DNA of 64,000 nt from the NCBI RefSeq assembly GCF_000586555.1, contig NZ_AZUC01000045.1:124001-188000 (forward strand). Reading direction: 5' to 3'. This stretch comes from Sporosarcina sp. D27 (GTDB lineage Bacteria > Bacillota > Bacilli > Bacillales_A > Planococcaceae). A program made the translations under genes and the position numbers. Below are positions 18,204 to 26,882 of this stretch, one piece after another. Positions within the stretch are counted from its first letter, which is position 1. Every line of letters starts with the position of its first letter. The notes beneath the pieces are model-generated. The model saw nothing but the letters and a program-made list of their open reading frames with translations, was not told the DNA's origin and did no database searches.

Positions 18204-19481
18204 TTAGTTTTTACCGTACCGTTCTACTCTAAGGAGTGCTTGTTTCGCATGTCCTTCAAAGTTTTCCAGTTTACAAAGACGTGCTGCATATTCTCCGATA
18301 TAAGCACTAGCTTCTGGCTTCACTTTTTGATACGTCACAGTTTTAATGAATTTCCCTACCCACAGTCCACCTGTATAACGTGCTGCCCCTTTTGTCGGTA
18401 GCGTGTGGTTCGTGCCGATTACTTTGTCTCCGTAAGCAACGTTCGTTTCAGGTCCTAAGAACAAGCAACCATAGTTCGTCATGTTTTCTAGGAAGTAATC
18501 GGGATTCTCCGTTAAAATCTCTACGTGTTCAAACGCAAGACGATCAGCTTCAACACGTGCTTCTTCAATGGAATCTACGACCAATACTTGGCCATAATCT
18601 TCCCATGAAACACTGGCAACATCTGCAGTCGACAATGTTTCCAACTGACGTGCGATTTCTTCAATCGTTTCGTAAGCGAGCTTTTCAGAAGTCGTGATCA
18701 ATGCTCCTGGAGAAGTTGGTCCGTGTTCACCTTGACCAAGAAGATCGGTTGCGATCATTTCTGCGTCCGCTGTATGGTCCGCAACCACTAACGTTTCTGT
18801 AGGACCTGCAAATAGGTCAATTCCAACACGTCCGTATAATTGACGCTTCGCCTCTGCGACGAATGCATTACCCGGTCCAACGATCATGTCTACGGATTCG
18901 ATAGATTCTGTTCCAATTGCCATTGCCGCCATTGCTTGAATGCCACCGAGCAAGTAGATTTCATCTGCCCCAGCTAGATGCATAGCAGCGATTGTTGCGT
19001 TTGGAATCTCTCCGTTGATGGGTGGTGTACATGCAATTACTCGTTTCACTCCAGCTACTTTTGCAGTCAAAACACTCATGTGTGCAGAAGCTACCATCGG
19101 ATAACGGCCACCAGGAATATAACATCCAACACTATTTACAGGAATATTTTTATGGCCCAAAATAACGCCTGGAATGTTTTCAACTTCTACATCATTCAAA
19201 GAATCCAGTTGTGCTTGTGCAAACGCCTGAATGTTTTTTTGAGCAAACTTAATGTCTTCAATGACACTAGAAGGCACTTGTTCAACGATTTCCTGAATTT
19301 GAGCATCACTTAAACGGAATGATTCAGGAGTCCATTTATCGAACTTCGCCGATAGCTCTCGTACCGCTTGATCACCACGAATCTCTACATCCTTTAACGC
19401 ACCTGCAACAATTTCAGACACCTTAGTATCATTTGCAACTACTTCTTCTTGTGACTTACCCGCTTTAATAACTTTCATCAT
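18204..19481 (-). CDS. Histidinol dehydrogenase paralogue (HpsN-like)
   Basis: This 425-residue protein keeps the HisD fold and chemistry: Zn ligands Gln250, His253, Asp352 and His411, and the catalytic Glu318-His319 pair. HisD enzymes oxidise a primary alcohol to a carboxylate in two NAD+ steps. It sits in a catabolic operon with a permease and three dehydrogenases, with no his genes. I therefore infer a HpsN-type role (oxidation of a small diol such as sulfopropanediol or a related compound) rather than histidine synthesis. It is the first gene of the operon, with RBS AGGAGG 7 nt before the ATG. Confidence 0.85.
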   Translation of the reverse strand: MMKVIKAGKSQEEVVANDTKVSEIVAGALKDVEIRGDQAVRELSAKFDKWTPESFRLSDAQIQEIVEQVPSSVIEDIKFAQKNIQAFAQAQLDSLNDVEVENIPGVILGHKNIPVNSVGCYIPGGRYPMVASAHMSVLTAKVAGVKRVIACTPPINGEIPNATIAAMHLAGADEIYLLGGIQAMAAMAIGTESIESVDMIVGPGNAFVAEAKRQLYGRVGIDLFAGPTETLVVADHTADAEMIATDLLGQGEHGPTSPGALITTSEKLAYETIEEIARQLETLSTADVASVSWEDYGQVLVVDSIEEARVEADRLAFEHVEILTENPDYFLENMTNYGCLFLGPETNVAYGDKVIGTNHTLPTKGAARYTGGLWVGKFIKTVTYQKVKPEASAYIGEYAARLCKLENFEGHAKQALLRVERYGKN

Positions 19482-19498
19482 AATAACGCCTCCTATTT

Positions 19499-19512
19499 TT
19501 AAACCGCTTACA
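19499..19512 (-). promoter_or_regulatory. Candidate CcpA cre site
   Basis: TTAAACCGCTTACA matches the cre consensus TGWAANCGNTNWCA at 13 of 14 positions. It lies between the promoter and the ribosome binding site of the HisD-like gene, which would suit roadblock-type catabolite repression. Confidence 0.55.
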
Positions 19513-19534
19513 TTCCGATTTATAAAAAAATTAG

Positions 19535-19550
19535 TTGCATACCTATTCTC
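19535..19550 (-). promoter_or_regulatory. Possible second, degenerate LacI-family half-operator
   Basis: TTGCATACCTAT repeats the left half of the perfect palindrome at 19572-19589, with centres about 38 bp apart. It could allow cooperative binding or may be chance. Confidence 0.35.
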
Positions 19551-19571
19551 ATTACACGGAGAGTTCTTACA

Positions 19572-19589
19572 TTTGCATACGTATGCAAA
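19572..19589. promoter_or_regulatory. Operator palindrome for the LacI-family regulator
   Basis: TTTGCATACGTATGCAAA is a perfect 18-bp palindrome centred on CG, as is usual for LacI/GalR operators. It lies about 15 bp downstream of the predicted -10 box of the operon. Confidence 0.75.
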
Positions 19590-19604
19590 AAACTCTATGA
19601 GAAA

Positions 19605-19633
19605 AGACTATTCCTATTATTCATTTTAGTCAA
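19605..19633 (-). promoter_or_regulatory. Sigma-A-type promoter of the HisD-like operon
   Basis: On the minus strand there is TTGACT (19628-19633), a 17-bp spacer and TAGTCT (19605-19610). It starts just after the lacI-type gene and precedes the palindromic operator. Confidence 0.6.
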
Positions 19634-19638
19634 CACTT

Positions 19639-20625
19639 TTATGTAGTTTTTCTTTCAACGAATTTTCCATTCACCTCTATAATTTGTGCTAAACCGGTAT
19701 AGGACATGATTTCTGACAATAAATAATTGACAGTTTCCTCTATCATTTCTTCAATCGGCTGTTCCCAAGTCGTCAGTTCATATGCAGGCCAAGAAGCCAT
19801 ATCGATATTATCAAATCCAACAACTTTTGTATCTTGTGGAATACGAATATCATTTCTACGAAGCGCATCAATTACACCTAGTGCCATAATGTCATTAGCC
19901 ACAAAAAATGCTGACGGCAATCGCTTTTCTTCCAGAATAGTCATAGCTGTCTGATGGCCACCCTCATATGTGTAATCCGAGTTATATTTCCGATATGCGA
20001 TTTTCTGTTGATCGAGAACCTCACAAAAACCTTTTTCACGCTCAATGCTCGTAGATGTGTGTTCATTTCCGGTAATCAATACCAGCTCTGATGCACCTTT
20101 TGAAAGTAAGTACTGCGCAATCGATCGACTCGCACTTAAATTGTTGCAGCATACTGAATGGAACTCTCCTGTGCCCTGCTTTCTATTAAAGAAGACGAGT
20201 GGAATATGATTTTTCTTAAACTCTTCCCCTACCGAAAACGACATGGTTGCATCAGTGACTACCACACCCGCCACATTATAGTTCAATAACGTTTCGACAT
20301 CCTCTTTTTGGATTTCATCATTGTTCGTATAGACAAACAAAATACTGTATCCATGTTGCTTAAATATTGAACTGAACCGTTTCAACACTTGAGCATAGAA
20401 TGGGTTTTGAACGCCTTTCATGACAAGACCTATAATATTCGACTGATTCGTTATGAGGCTTCTCGCGTATACGTTAGGACGATATCCAAGTTCTTCCGCA
20501 GCCTCTAGAACCCGCTTCTTCGTCTTTTCTGATACAGAAGCTCCTTCAAAATATACCCTCGAAACTGAGGACTGGGAGACTCCCGCCAGTTTAGCTACAT
20601 CCTTTGCAGTTACCGTTTCTCTCAT
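19639..20625 (-). CDS. LacI-family transcriptional regulator
   Basis: A 328-residue repressor. The N-terminal LacI HTH reads TAKDVAKLAGVSQSSVSRVYF (about residues 5-25) with hinge GYRPNVYARSL, followed by a periplasmic-binding-protein-like effector domain (IIGLVMKGVQNPFYAQ, then VVGFDNIDMASWPAYELTTW). I use the ATG at 20623-20625 because AAGGAT is 7 nt away; the upstream ATG is too close. It lies upstream of and in line with the dehydrogenase operon, whose promoter carries a matching palindrome. It is therefore probably the local substrate-responsive repressor. Confidence 0.92.
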   Translation of the reverse strand: MRETVTAKDVAKLAGVSQSSVSRVYFEGASVSEKTKKRVLEAAEELGYRPNVYARSLITNQSNIIGLVMKGVQNPFYAQVLKRFSSIFKQHGYSILFVYTNNDEIQKEDVETLLNYNVAGVVVTDATMSFSVGEEFKKNHIPLVFFNRKQGTGEFHSVCCNNLSASRSIAQYLLSKGASELVLITGNEHTSTSIEREKGFCEVLDQQKIAYRKYNSDYTYEGGHQTAMTILEEKRLPSAFFVANDIMALGVIDALRRNDIRIPQDTKVVGFDNIDMASWPAYELTTWEQPIEEMIEETVNYLLSEIMSYTGLAQIIEVNGKFVERKTT

Positions 20626-20713
20626 TACGATCATCCTTTTGAGTTCGATTTTGCATCACTACCGATACCTTTACTTTATAGTACTAGTTTTTTGTATTCA
20701 ATAGTCCAAAAAC

Positions 20714-20749
20714 AAAAAAGCTGATTGCATTTAAGCAAACAGCCTTTTT
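20714..20749 (-). terminator. Terminator of the DUF4317 gene
   Basis: The hairpin is formed by AAAAAGCTGATTGC and GCAAACAGCCTTTTT. On the minus strand it is followed by a U-rich tract. Confidence 0.8.
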
Positions 20750-20802
20750 GTATCTTCCATTACGAATCTACTGTGCTCCTTCGTTTGTTGTAAGATGCTA
20801 AC

Positions 20803-21996
20803 TTACGATTCAAACAGCTCTTCTTCCATCAACGTAAATCCTTCAATCATCGTATCTTCTTCCACTTCGATTAAGAGGCAGCGTTTGCCGTTGTAGTTGA
20901 CTTGTTTCACATATTTTAAATCTTGGGGGCTAATTGATATATTTGCGACTTTCGTGCTGATTTTTATAGATTTTGATGTGTAACTTGGAACGACATGGCT
21001 CGCTTTCAACTCATAGGATTCATCTTCAACGACAGATTGGAATGCCTGTTGTACTTTCTCAGTATCGACGTCTTCTGCCCCACTCAACTTCAATACCCTT
21101 TCCAGCTCTTTTGTATTCAATGTTGGCACGTAATCTTCATCTTCACCTTCGTCTTCCACGGTAGTCATGCGGTTGAGTTCGTCATAGACGTTGGCAAGCA
21201 TTTGGGTATTCACTTCATCTCCCACAACATGCTTAACGATTTCTTCAAACACTGCTTTGTCATCTTCAGCCGTCATGATTTCCTCGCCATCTAATACATT
21301 TTCGATAAATTGATAATCGGGTTTGTTTGCTTTACCCGCAGCATACAAAATGTGATTGACATCCGCTGCGTTGTCAGTGAAACAAGGGAACAAAAATCCA
21401 CCGATAGGCGAAGCCAGTTTGACTACAGGGTCAGTCATCTCACTGGACTTAAACTCTCGACCGATAAAGTCGAACACAAGTGAGCTCTTCGGCAGTTCAG
21501 TATGGTTCATGCTACTAAGAATGAAAGGTGTTGTATACGCCTCGTCCCCTTCAGCCATTTCCAACTCTTCCAAGTTCTTTTTCGTAGGCTTATAATACTT
21601 CCCGCGAATGAACGTAATGACCAGGTCTTTTTCATACTGAGTATCCTTCACCATTTTCTGTGCGATCAACTGCATGTTTTCTTTCCAATCATCAGCTTCT
21701 TTTGTATGGAGTCCCGCATACAAAAGCTGTTGGGTATTGTCTGTCTGCCCTTCTTTCACTTCCGCAAATCGAACCTCGAATAGTTTCATGGCGAGTTTTC
21801 CACCTAACACCTTTTTAAAGTTCGCTAAAAATAACTCTTGTTGTTCCCGTTCCATTAGCCCGAATGCTTGGCTCTCCTCGTGATAGATTTCATCACTTTC
21901 CTGGCGAACGTAAACATTATAAATGTCTGTAATCATGAGTAAATCCGTATCTACTTTAAATTGCTTTCGAATATCAGCAATGTCTTTTTTATTCAT
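20803..21996 (-). CDS. DUF4317 domain protein
   Basis: This 397-residue soluble protein starts MNKKDIADIRKQFK and contains TDIYNVYVRQESDEIYHEES, GGFLFPCFTDNAADVNHILY and a C-terminal SISPQDLKYVKQVNYNGKRC segment. I recognise the DUF4317 family of Firmicutes, which has no known function. No membrane segment or signal is visible, and an acidic patch (EDEGEDEDY) lies near residue 280. It is transcribed alone with its own terminator. Confidence 0.85.
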   Translation of the reverse strand: MNKKDIADIRKQFKVDTDLLMITDIYNVYVRQESDEIYHEESQAFGLMEREQQELFLANFKKVLGGKLAMKLFEVRFAEVKEGQTDNTQQLLYAGLHTKEADDWKENMQLIAQKMVKDTQYEKDLVITFIRGKYYKPTKKNLEELEMAEGDEAYTTPFILSSMNHTELPKSSLVFDFIGREFKSSEMTDPVVKLASPIGGFLFPCFTDNAADVNHILYAAGKANKPDYQFIENVLDGEEIMTAEDDKAVFEEIVKHVVGDEVNTQMLANVYDELNRMTTVEDEGEDEDYVPTLNTKELERVLKLSGAEDVDTEKVQQAFQSVVEDESYELKASHVVPSYTSKSIKISTKVANISISPQDLKYVKQVNYNGKRCLLIEVEEDTMIEGFTLMEEELFES

Positions 21997-22259
21997 ATCC
22001 AGTCCCTGCTTTCTATCTTTAAGTTTGATTGTTTTGGATCTGACTTAGCTCACATCCAACTTAGAGTATTCAAATTTCAGCACTCACTTTTAACTCTCTT
22101 ACATTATAGCAATAGTTGTGTACATGAAAGAAATCTTGAGGGGTGTAGAAGACCCGTATTAGGCATAAACAATACCTATCTGTTTCCTTTGCTTAAAATT
22201 ATGAGCTTAGGGTAAACACTATCTATCGTAGTAAATAGAAAATAAGGAGAAGTGATATC

Positions 22260-22682
22260 ATGTCAGAAACACTATTCACAGCAACTGCAACTGCAAACGG
22301 TGGACGTGAAGGACACGTTCAATCCTCCGATAATGTCGTAAGCTTTGATACGGCAATGCCTGGAACTCCTAGAGCTAAAAAAATTGAGAACTCAACAAAC
22401 CCTGAGCAATTGTTTGCTGCGGGCTATGCAGCATGTTTTGACAGCGCACTGCAATTAGTCGCTGGCAAAGAAAAAGTGAAATTCGACTCTGAAGTCACTG
22501 CAAATGTCAGCCTTCAGAAAGACGAAACGGACCAAGGCTTCAAGTTGGCAGTGAAACTTCAAGTTAAAGGTACAGGCATTGAGAAAGACCAGTTGCAAGA
22601 GTTCGTCGAAAAAGCTCACCAGGTCTGCCCATACTCAAAAGCGACGCGAGACAACATAGAAGTGACTCTGGAAGCCCTATAA
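22260..22682 (+). CDS. ohr: Organic hydroperoxide resistance protein (Ohr/OsmC family)
   Basis: This 140-residue thiol peroxidase reduces organic hydroperoxides using two redox cysteines: Cys59 in AAGYAACF and Cys123 in HQVCPYSKATR. The conserved Arg16 and Glu49 of the Ohr active site are present. The length and ending are typical. RBS AAGGAG lies 7 nt before the ATG. I found no clear OhrR box, and no ohrR gene is next to it in this window. Confidence 0.95.
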   Translation: MSETLFTATATANGGREGHVQSSDNVVSFDTAMPGTPRAKKIENSTNPEQLFAAGYAACFDSALQLVAGKEKVKFDSEVTANVSLQKDETDQGFKLAVKLQVKGTGIEKDQLQEFVEKAHQVCPYSKATRDNIEVTLEAL

Positions 22683-22699
22683 AAATTCATTAGCGCAAG

Positions 22700-22745
22700 A
22701 AATCCCCCGAAATGTAGTGTACGCTCATTTCGGGGGATTTTTTAA
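22700..22745 (+). terminator. Terminator of ohr
   Basis: AAATCCCCCGAAATG pairs with CATTTCGGGGGATTT and is followed by T6. Confidence 0.93.
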
Positions 22746-22768
22746 TTCTATTCGAGACGATAAGCTTA

Positions 22769-23110
22769 TCATTTACGAATACTGAAAACCAATGCAATTA
22801 GAATACTGACACTGAAAATAACGATTGGAACTGTGAGTGTCCAGATATTCGCTAATGTGATAAATGCAATGCAAACGCCAATTGCTCCAAATAATGCCGT
22901 TAAATAACTAGTTTCCCTCTTATTCTTCATAGCTCGATACAGGATGATGACAGGAATGTTAGATACAATAAGCAACAACAAACCAAGCAATGCATCTATT
23001 GAAATGATTGAAGTTGCTCCAAATAATAAGAAGGATATGATATTCACAGCACTTATATTAACTGCAAGCGCTGCAATGATGAAGATGATTTTTCGAACTA
23101 TGTTGGACAT
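22769..23110 (-). CDS. Small integral membrane protein of unknown function
   Basis: A 113-residue protein with four predicted membrane helices (about residues 6-30, 38-58, 69-89 and 92-110) and a short positively charged loop (YRAMKNKRETS). I do not recognise a family. It is downstream of the ECF anti-sigma gene with a 14-nt gap, so it is probably the third gene of the sigma/anti-sigma unit and might help the anti-sigma function in the membrane. That role is inferred from position only. Confidence 0.7.
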   Translation of the reverse strand: MSNIVRKIIFIIAALAVNISAVNIISFLLFGATSIISIDALLGLLLLIVSNIPVIILYRAMKNKRETSYLTALFGAIGVCIAFITLANIWTLTVPIVIFSVSILIALVFSIRK

Positions 23111-23124
23111 GTCCTGTTCCTCCT

Positions 23125-24027
23125 CTAGTTGTGTACACTTGCTCCGATTGATATATTTTTTACGAAGGCGAGTTGTTTTAATTGTTGTAAATCATTTGCT
23201 GATCCTGTAACAACAGCACCAATGACTTCTGGAGATTCACGATCAATTGCTTCTTTAACTTGCATCAGTTTCTCTTTATCTGTTCCTCGATTTTTGGAAA
23301 TCGAAAGCTTCAAATCCTCTTGAAAGTGTTCTACAGGGTTTTCGAAACGGGCTCCACTTTGATCTACTGTAGAAATACCGACAACCTCATCCTCAGTGAA
23401 AATGGGTTGCTCTTTTTGCATCGCCTTCACTCCATTTTCGTCAAACACATCAAGCCATAGCCAAGAGGGTGTAAGTGACTCAGGGAATTGACTTTCAAGT
23501 TCTTCGGGAGTGAAGGATCTACTAAATGACAGCGCCACTTCATACAACGTATCCTCTTGAAGGGATGTTAAGTCTTTGTTGTATTCCTTATACACCACAT
23601 TTGGATGCATGAACGTCGTCACCTTCTGCCCATTCGTTCGAAATACTCCATGATCACTGGAAACGAACGCATCTACCGTATTATTTTTGTGCTGAACGGT
23701 TTTCAGTTCGACAGGGATACCATCTACTAACTTGTATACTGGAGCAGTCGCACTCGATCCTAGTAACTTGGGGTGTTCTTGCCATTGACCGACATACATA
23801 TTTGCTCCGAACACCGTGTAATAAGTTTCCACTTTTGCTGTATCTTGAGTCAATAGATAGGGGGTGATCCACCACTTGATGATGACTAGCAAAACAACTG
23901 TTGAAAGTACTAGCATTAGATTGATGACCACGTTCTGTTGAATGTTCTTCCGTTTTGCTTGTTTAAACAGATTGGTTGAATCATCATGATTAAAGATTGC
24001 ATCGAGATCGTTCTCAGAATTTTTCAT
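23125..24027 (-). CDS. Membrane anti-sigma factor (Sigma_reg-type)
   Basis: The 300-residue product has a cytoplasmic N-terminus of about 40 residues (DLDAIFNHDDS). One TM follows at about residues 37-57 (VVINLMLVLSTVVLLVIIKW), then an extracytoplasmic domain. The layout resembles Bacillales sigma-factor regulators with Sigma_reg_N and Sigma_reg_C domains. It would hold the neighbouring ECF sigma factor inactive at the membrane. The ATG at 24025-24027 has GGAG 8 nt upstream and overlaps the sigma gene by 14 nt. A longer frame to 24093 has no proper ribosome binding site. Confidence 0.8.
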   Translation of the reverse strand: MKNSENDLDAIFNHDDSTNLFKQAKRKNIQQNVVINLMLVLSTVVLLVIIKWWITPYLLTQDTAKVETYYTVFGANMYVGQWQEHPKLLGSSATAPVYKLVDGIPVELKTVQHKNNTVDAFVSSDHGVFRTNGQKVTTFMHPNVVYKEYNKDLTSLQEDTLYEVALSFSRSFTPEELESQFPESLTPSWLWLDVFDENGVKAMQKEQPIFTEDEVVGISTVDQSGARFENPVEHFQEDLKLSISKNRGTDKEKLMQVKEAIDRESPEVIGAVVTGSANDLQQLKQLAFVKNISIGASVHN

Positions 24028-24526
24028 CGTGTTCACTCCATTTTTTCTTGAATGCAATGCGTGCCCTGTATAAAGAGGTTTTGACCGTATCAACTTTCAT
24101 ATCGAGCAGTGATGCGATTTGTTCATAGGACATTTCAAATTCATATTTAAACAACAGTAAATTACTAAAAGCAGGGGTTAATTCACCCAACACATGCTGA
24201 ATGACTACTCTGCTTTCTTTACCGAGTAAAATGGACTCGCCATCTTCTGTCGAAAGCAATTGCTCAATTCCATCTGGCTCGATGTACATCGTAATTTCCC
24301 TATTCTTCTTTTTGCATAACGTAAAGTATTCGTTTCTTGCAACACGGAATAGCCAAGAAATCGGATTCTCCATCGTAGTGTGGATATTATTGACGATGGC
24401 TTTCGTAAATGTGTTCTGCGCAATATCCTCGGCATCTTGGAGAGAGGAACCGAGCTTCATCAAGTAGTTTTGGATAAACAAATATTTATCTTTGTATAGC
24501 ATCGATAATAGGTCTTCTTCTGTCAT
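24014..24526 (-). CDS. ECF RNA polymerase sigma factor
   Basis: A 170-residue group IV sigma factor. Region 2 includes DAEDIAQNTFTKAI and NPISWLFRVARNEY; region 4 is the HTH SYEQIASLLDMKVDTVKTSL (about residues 137-156). It should direct transcription of an envelope or stress regulon when released from the anti-sigma factor. The ATG at 24524-24526 is 12 nt from GAGGAG, rather long; extending the frame to 24613 would put the start inside a terminator-like hairpin, so I prefer the shorter form. It is coupled to the anti-sigma gene. Confidence 0.88.
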   Translation of the reverse strand: MTEEDLLSMLYKDKYLFIQNYLMKLGSSLQDAEDIAQNTFTKAIVNNIHTTMENPISWLFRVARNEYFTLCKKKNREITMYIEPDGIEQLLSTEDGESILLGKESRVVIQHVLGELTPAFSNLLLFKYEFEMSYEQIASLLDMKVDTVKTSLYRARIAFKKKWSEHDEKF

Positions 24527-24601
24527 GGGTCCGCTAAGCTCCTCTCTCCTATATAACAATCGAATTCGCAAAAGGTATACAGCCATTTCAAAATTTTTTC
24601 T

Positions 24602-24635
24602 AAAAAAGAGCAAGCCACAACCGGCTTACTCTTTT
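24602..24635 (-). terminator. Terminator-like hairpin in the ECF sigma leader
   Basis: AAAAGAGCAAGCC pairs with GGCTTACTCTTTT (one mismatch) and on the minus strand runs into U6. It lies about 76 nt upstream of the sigma ATG, and no minus-strand gene ends just before it. It may be an attenuator. Confidence 0.7.
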
Positions 24636-24726
24636 ACAGTACTATTCGTATCCTTGGATTCACTAAGTTGGAAAGCGAGCATACTCTATGTAGACGTAAC
24701 TCAAACATATAGTGGGGGGAATTGAA

Positions 24727-25218
24727 ATGATAAATTATCAAGCCTTTGCGGGAATCGTGACTGCCATTAATGACTTTTCTATCGGGCAGTATAACGAGGT
24801 GGGCTGTTATAAGCTAATGTCCGTTGATAATGGTTATGGAAACGTAGTGAATTTTGTAGTGGCTCCGACCACTTACTTTGTCGATCAGGAAGTCGTATCC
24901 GTTGGGGATCAAGTGACAGGATTTTACGATGGTAATGCACCTGCGCCTCTTATCTTTCCACCCCAATTCAATGCGTTAATTGTAAGCAAAAATGTACGAG
25001 GACAATTTGTGAAAGTCGATCATTTTGATGACCAGTTAGTGAGCAGTGATCACACATTACAGCTGAACATGAATCCAGCTACTAAAGTTATCCTGCAGAA
25101 TGGGCAGCCTTTCACCGGAAACCTGGCCAACCGAGATTTACTTGTCGTGTATGGTGCAACAACTCGGAGTATCCCTGCACAGACGACACCTTATCAAATC
25201 GTTGTGTTATGTTCGTGA
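24727..25218 (+). CDS. Conserved hypothetical protein (beta-rich)
   Basis: This 163-residue protein reads YQAFAGIVTAINDFSIGQ, then CYKLMSVDNGYGNVVNFVV, VGDQVTGFYDGNAPAPLIFP and a closing LVVYGATTRSIPAQTTPYQI. Similar proteins occur in Clostridia and Bacilli without assigned function. The pattern of short beta strands with conserved Gly/Pro turns suggests a compact beta-barrel, OB-like, but this is inference. No signal peptide or membrane segment is present. The ATG at 24727 follows GGGGGG at 7 nt; the longer frame from 24712 is less likely. Confidence 0.75.
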   Translation: MINYQAFAGIVTAINDFSIGQYNEVGCYKLMSVDNGYGNVVNFVVAPTTYFVDQEVVSVGDQVTGFYDGNAPAPLIFPPQFNALIVSKNVRGQFVKVDHFDDQLVSSDHTLQLNMNPATKVILQNGQPFTGNLANRDLLVVYGATTRSIPAQTTPYQIVVLCS

Positions 25219-25227
25219 TTTTAGAAC

Positions 25228-25267
25228 TTCCCGTATGTGGATTGATTTTCCACATGCGGGATTTTTA
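25228..25267. terminator. Bidirectional terminator
   Basis: CCCGTATGTGG pairs with CCACATGCGGG (one G-T pair) and is followed by ATTTTT, between two converging genes. Confidence 0.9.
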
Positions 25268-25290
25268 CTTTCAGGTAAGCAAGGTTCTCT

Positions 25291-26040
25291 TCACCCGCTC
25301 AGTTCGTCCAAAAATTCCACAATGTATTTTACAGTATCCTGAATCTGCTGGTTCCCTGACAACGAAGAGTCTCCATCGCCTTTTTGATGACCATATTCTC
25401 CAAAACCACCATGATTTCCGCCTTTTAGTTCGATGAATTTAGCATCATTGGGCATGATTTCTTTCGCATTTTTCACTTTCTCCAGATCCGCCACCTCATC
25501 GTTGCTTCCCCAAAGGGACAACACCTTTAAAGGCGACTTGCTCAAATCGGTTTTACTTTGAGGATAAGACGCAAGTAGCACAAGCCCTTCTACACTCTCG
25601 TGATCCAGCGCATAATCAGCCGCCATTACACCGCCAAGTGAGTGACCGCCAATGACCCATCTTTTAATCTCTGGATGGTCGCTAATAATCTGATCCGCTC
25701 GATTTGGAGAAAGGATAGCTAAATTAAATGGCAAATCGGCAATGATGACGGGATATCCTTTTGCCGCAATTTCCTTTGCCATTGTTGCATAGGCAGGCGA
25801 TTCCACCTTGGCACCCTGATAAAAAACAAATCCAATCTCCTTTGCTTCTGAAACAGGTTCAAACAGAATGTCTCCGCTGTCCTCCACCGTCACTTGATCA
25901 TTAGATTGTACGCTATTCTTTGCAGATGGAATTGCTTCATAGGAAGAGCTGACGAAGAAAAAAAATCCCGCCACGGCAAGTACGAGTAACGTTGCAATTA
26001 CTATAAGGATTTTTCCCGCCCATGACTTCTTTTCTCTCAT
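25291..26040 (-). CDS. Membrane-anchored alpha/beta hydrolase
   Basis: A 249-residue protein with one N-terminal TM (about residues 10-30), so the catalytic domain is probably outside the membrane. The nucleophile elbow is GGHSLGG (Ser near 120). The acid is likely Asp in LWGSNDEVAD and the catalytic His lies in KGGNHGGFGEYGHQKGDG. This fits dienelactone-hydrolase-like or esterase-type folds; the substrate is unknown. The ATG at 26038-26040 has AGGAG at 8 nt; the upstream TTG is too close. The Nudix gene lies 30 nt upstream, in the same direction. Confidence 0.87.
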   Translation of the reverse strand: MREKKSWAGKILIVIATLLVLAVAGFFFFVSSSYEAIPSAKNSVQSNDQVTVEDSGDILFEPVSEAKEIGFVFYQGAKVESPAYATMAKEIAAKGYPVIIADLPFNLAILSPNRADQIISDHPEIKRWVIGGHSLGGVMAADYALDHESVEGLVLLASYPQSKTDLSKSPLKVLSLWGSNDEVADLEKVKNAKEIMPNDAKFIELKGGNHGGFGEYGHQKGDGDSSLSGNQQIQDTVKYIVEFLDELSG

Positions 26041-26070
26041 TTTCAAGACTCCTTTATATGAGATAACACG

Positions 26071-26688
26071 TTATTTGATTAGATCGATAAAGTGTTTTAA
26101 TATCCGTGCAGTAAGCCCCCATACTATATAATCATCATACTCATAGAACCACTCTTCTTGTGAACTCTTTCCCCATTGGTACTGTTCACCATTGTAGATT
26201 TTATCGAACGGGAAGTCCGGCAAGGGCGCTGGTTGAACGGGGACTTTGTGTAGAACAGGTTTGTGCTCAAGTAACCACTTCAATGGGATCGCAAAGACTT
26301 CCTCGACTTCGTCCTTATTAAAAGAATGGATAATTTCATGGTAGTCACAGACCGCAACAAAGGGATAGACGACAAAAGAAGGAGATGCAATATATGGACT
26401 CAACTTTCCAATGACGTTGACGGTGTCTGGATCTATACCTAATTCTTCATGCGTTTCTCGCAATGCAGCATCCATCGGTGAAGCATCTGCTAAGTCAATT
26501 CGACCTCCAGGAAAACTACTGTCCCCTGGCTGTTTACGCATTGTCAGAGACCGCCTTTCAAAAATCACATGCCACTCGTTTGATTCTAGAACAAGCGGCA
26601 CCAATACCGCGGCACGAAATGCAGTATCTTCTCCAATAAATAATGACGTATTGTCATCTAGTTGTTGCTTCAAATTCTCCAAGAACAT
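26071..26688 (-). CDS. CoA pyrophosphatase-type Nudix hydrolase
   Basis: This 205-residue Nudix protein carries the CoA-specific signature RRSLTMRKQPGDSSFPGG (about residues 45-62) running into the Nudix box (GG at 61-62, RETHEELG at 77-84). Family members hydrolyse CoA or oxidised CoA derivatives to 3',5'-ADP and 4'-phosphopantetheine. The ATG is preceded by a GGAGGTG-type site. It probably forms a transcription unit with the downstream hydrolase. No membrane segment is present, so it acts in the cytoplasm. Confidence 0.9.
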   Translation of the reverse strand: MFLENLKQQLDDNTSLFIGEDTAFRAAVLVPLVLESNEWHVIFERRSLTMRKQPGDSSFPGGRIDLADASPMDAALRETHEELGIDPDTVNVIGKLSPYIASPSFVVYPFVAVCDYHEIIHSFNKDEVEEVFAIPLKWLLEHKPVLHKVPVQPAPLPDFPFDKIYNGEQYQWGKSSQEEWFYEYDDYIVWGLTARILKHFIDLIK

Positions 26689-26833
26689 AAAGTATCTGCA
26701 CCTCCATGCTTTCTCATAACATTATCGTATCATTGGCAAGTGAATAATTAAAGAATCTCAAGAAAAGCCATCTCATACTGTTTTTTTAATTTACACCATG
26801 TAAGAAAATTAGGGAAAAACAATCTTGCACCAC

Positions 26834-26872
26834 AAAAAAACCACGAGATCATCAAAGAGAAATGGTCTCGTG
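26834..26872 (-). terminator. Terminator of the chemoreceptor gene
   Basis: The hairpin is CACGAGATC with GGTCTCGTG (single bulge). On the minus strand it is followed by U7. Confidence 0.8.
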
Positions 26873-26882
26873 TTCCGCATTA

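Noticed and set aside
18204-19481. Annotating the HisD-like gene as hisD
   Set aside because: No histidine biosynthesis genes are nearby and the operon is catabolic; a paralogue role fits better.
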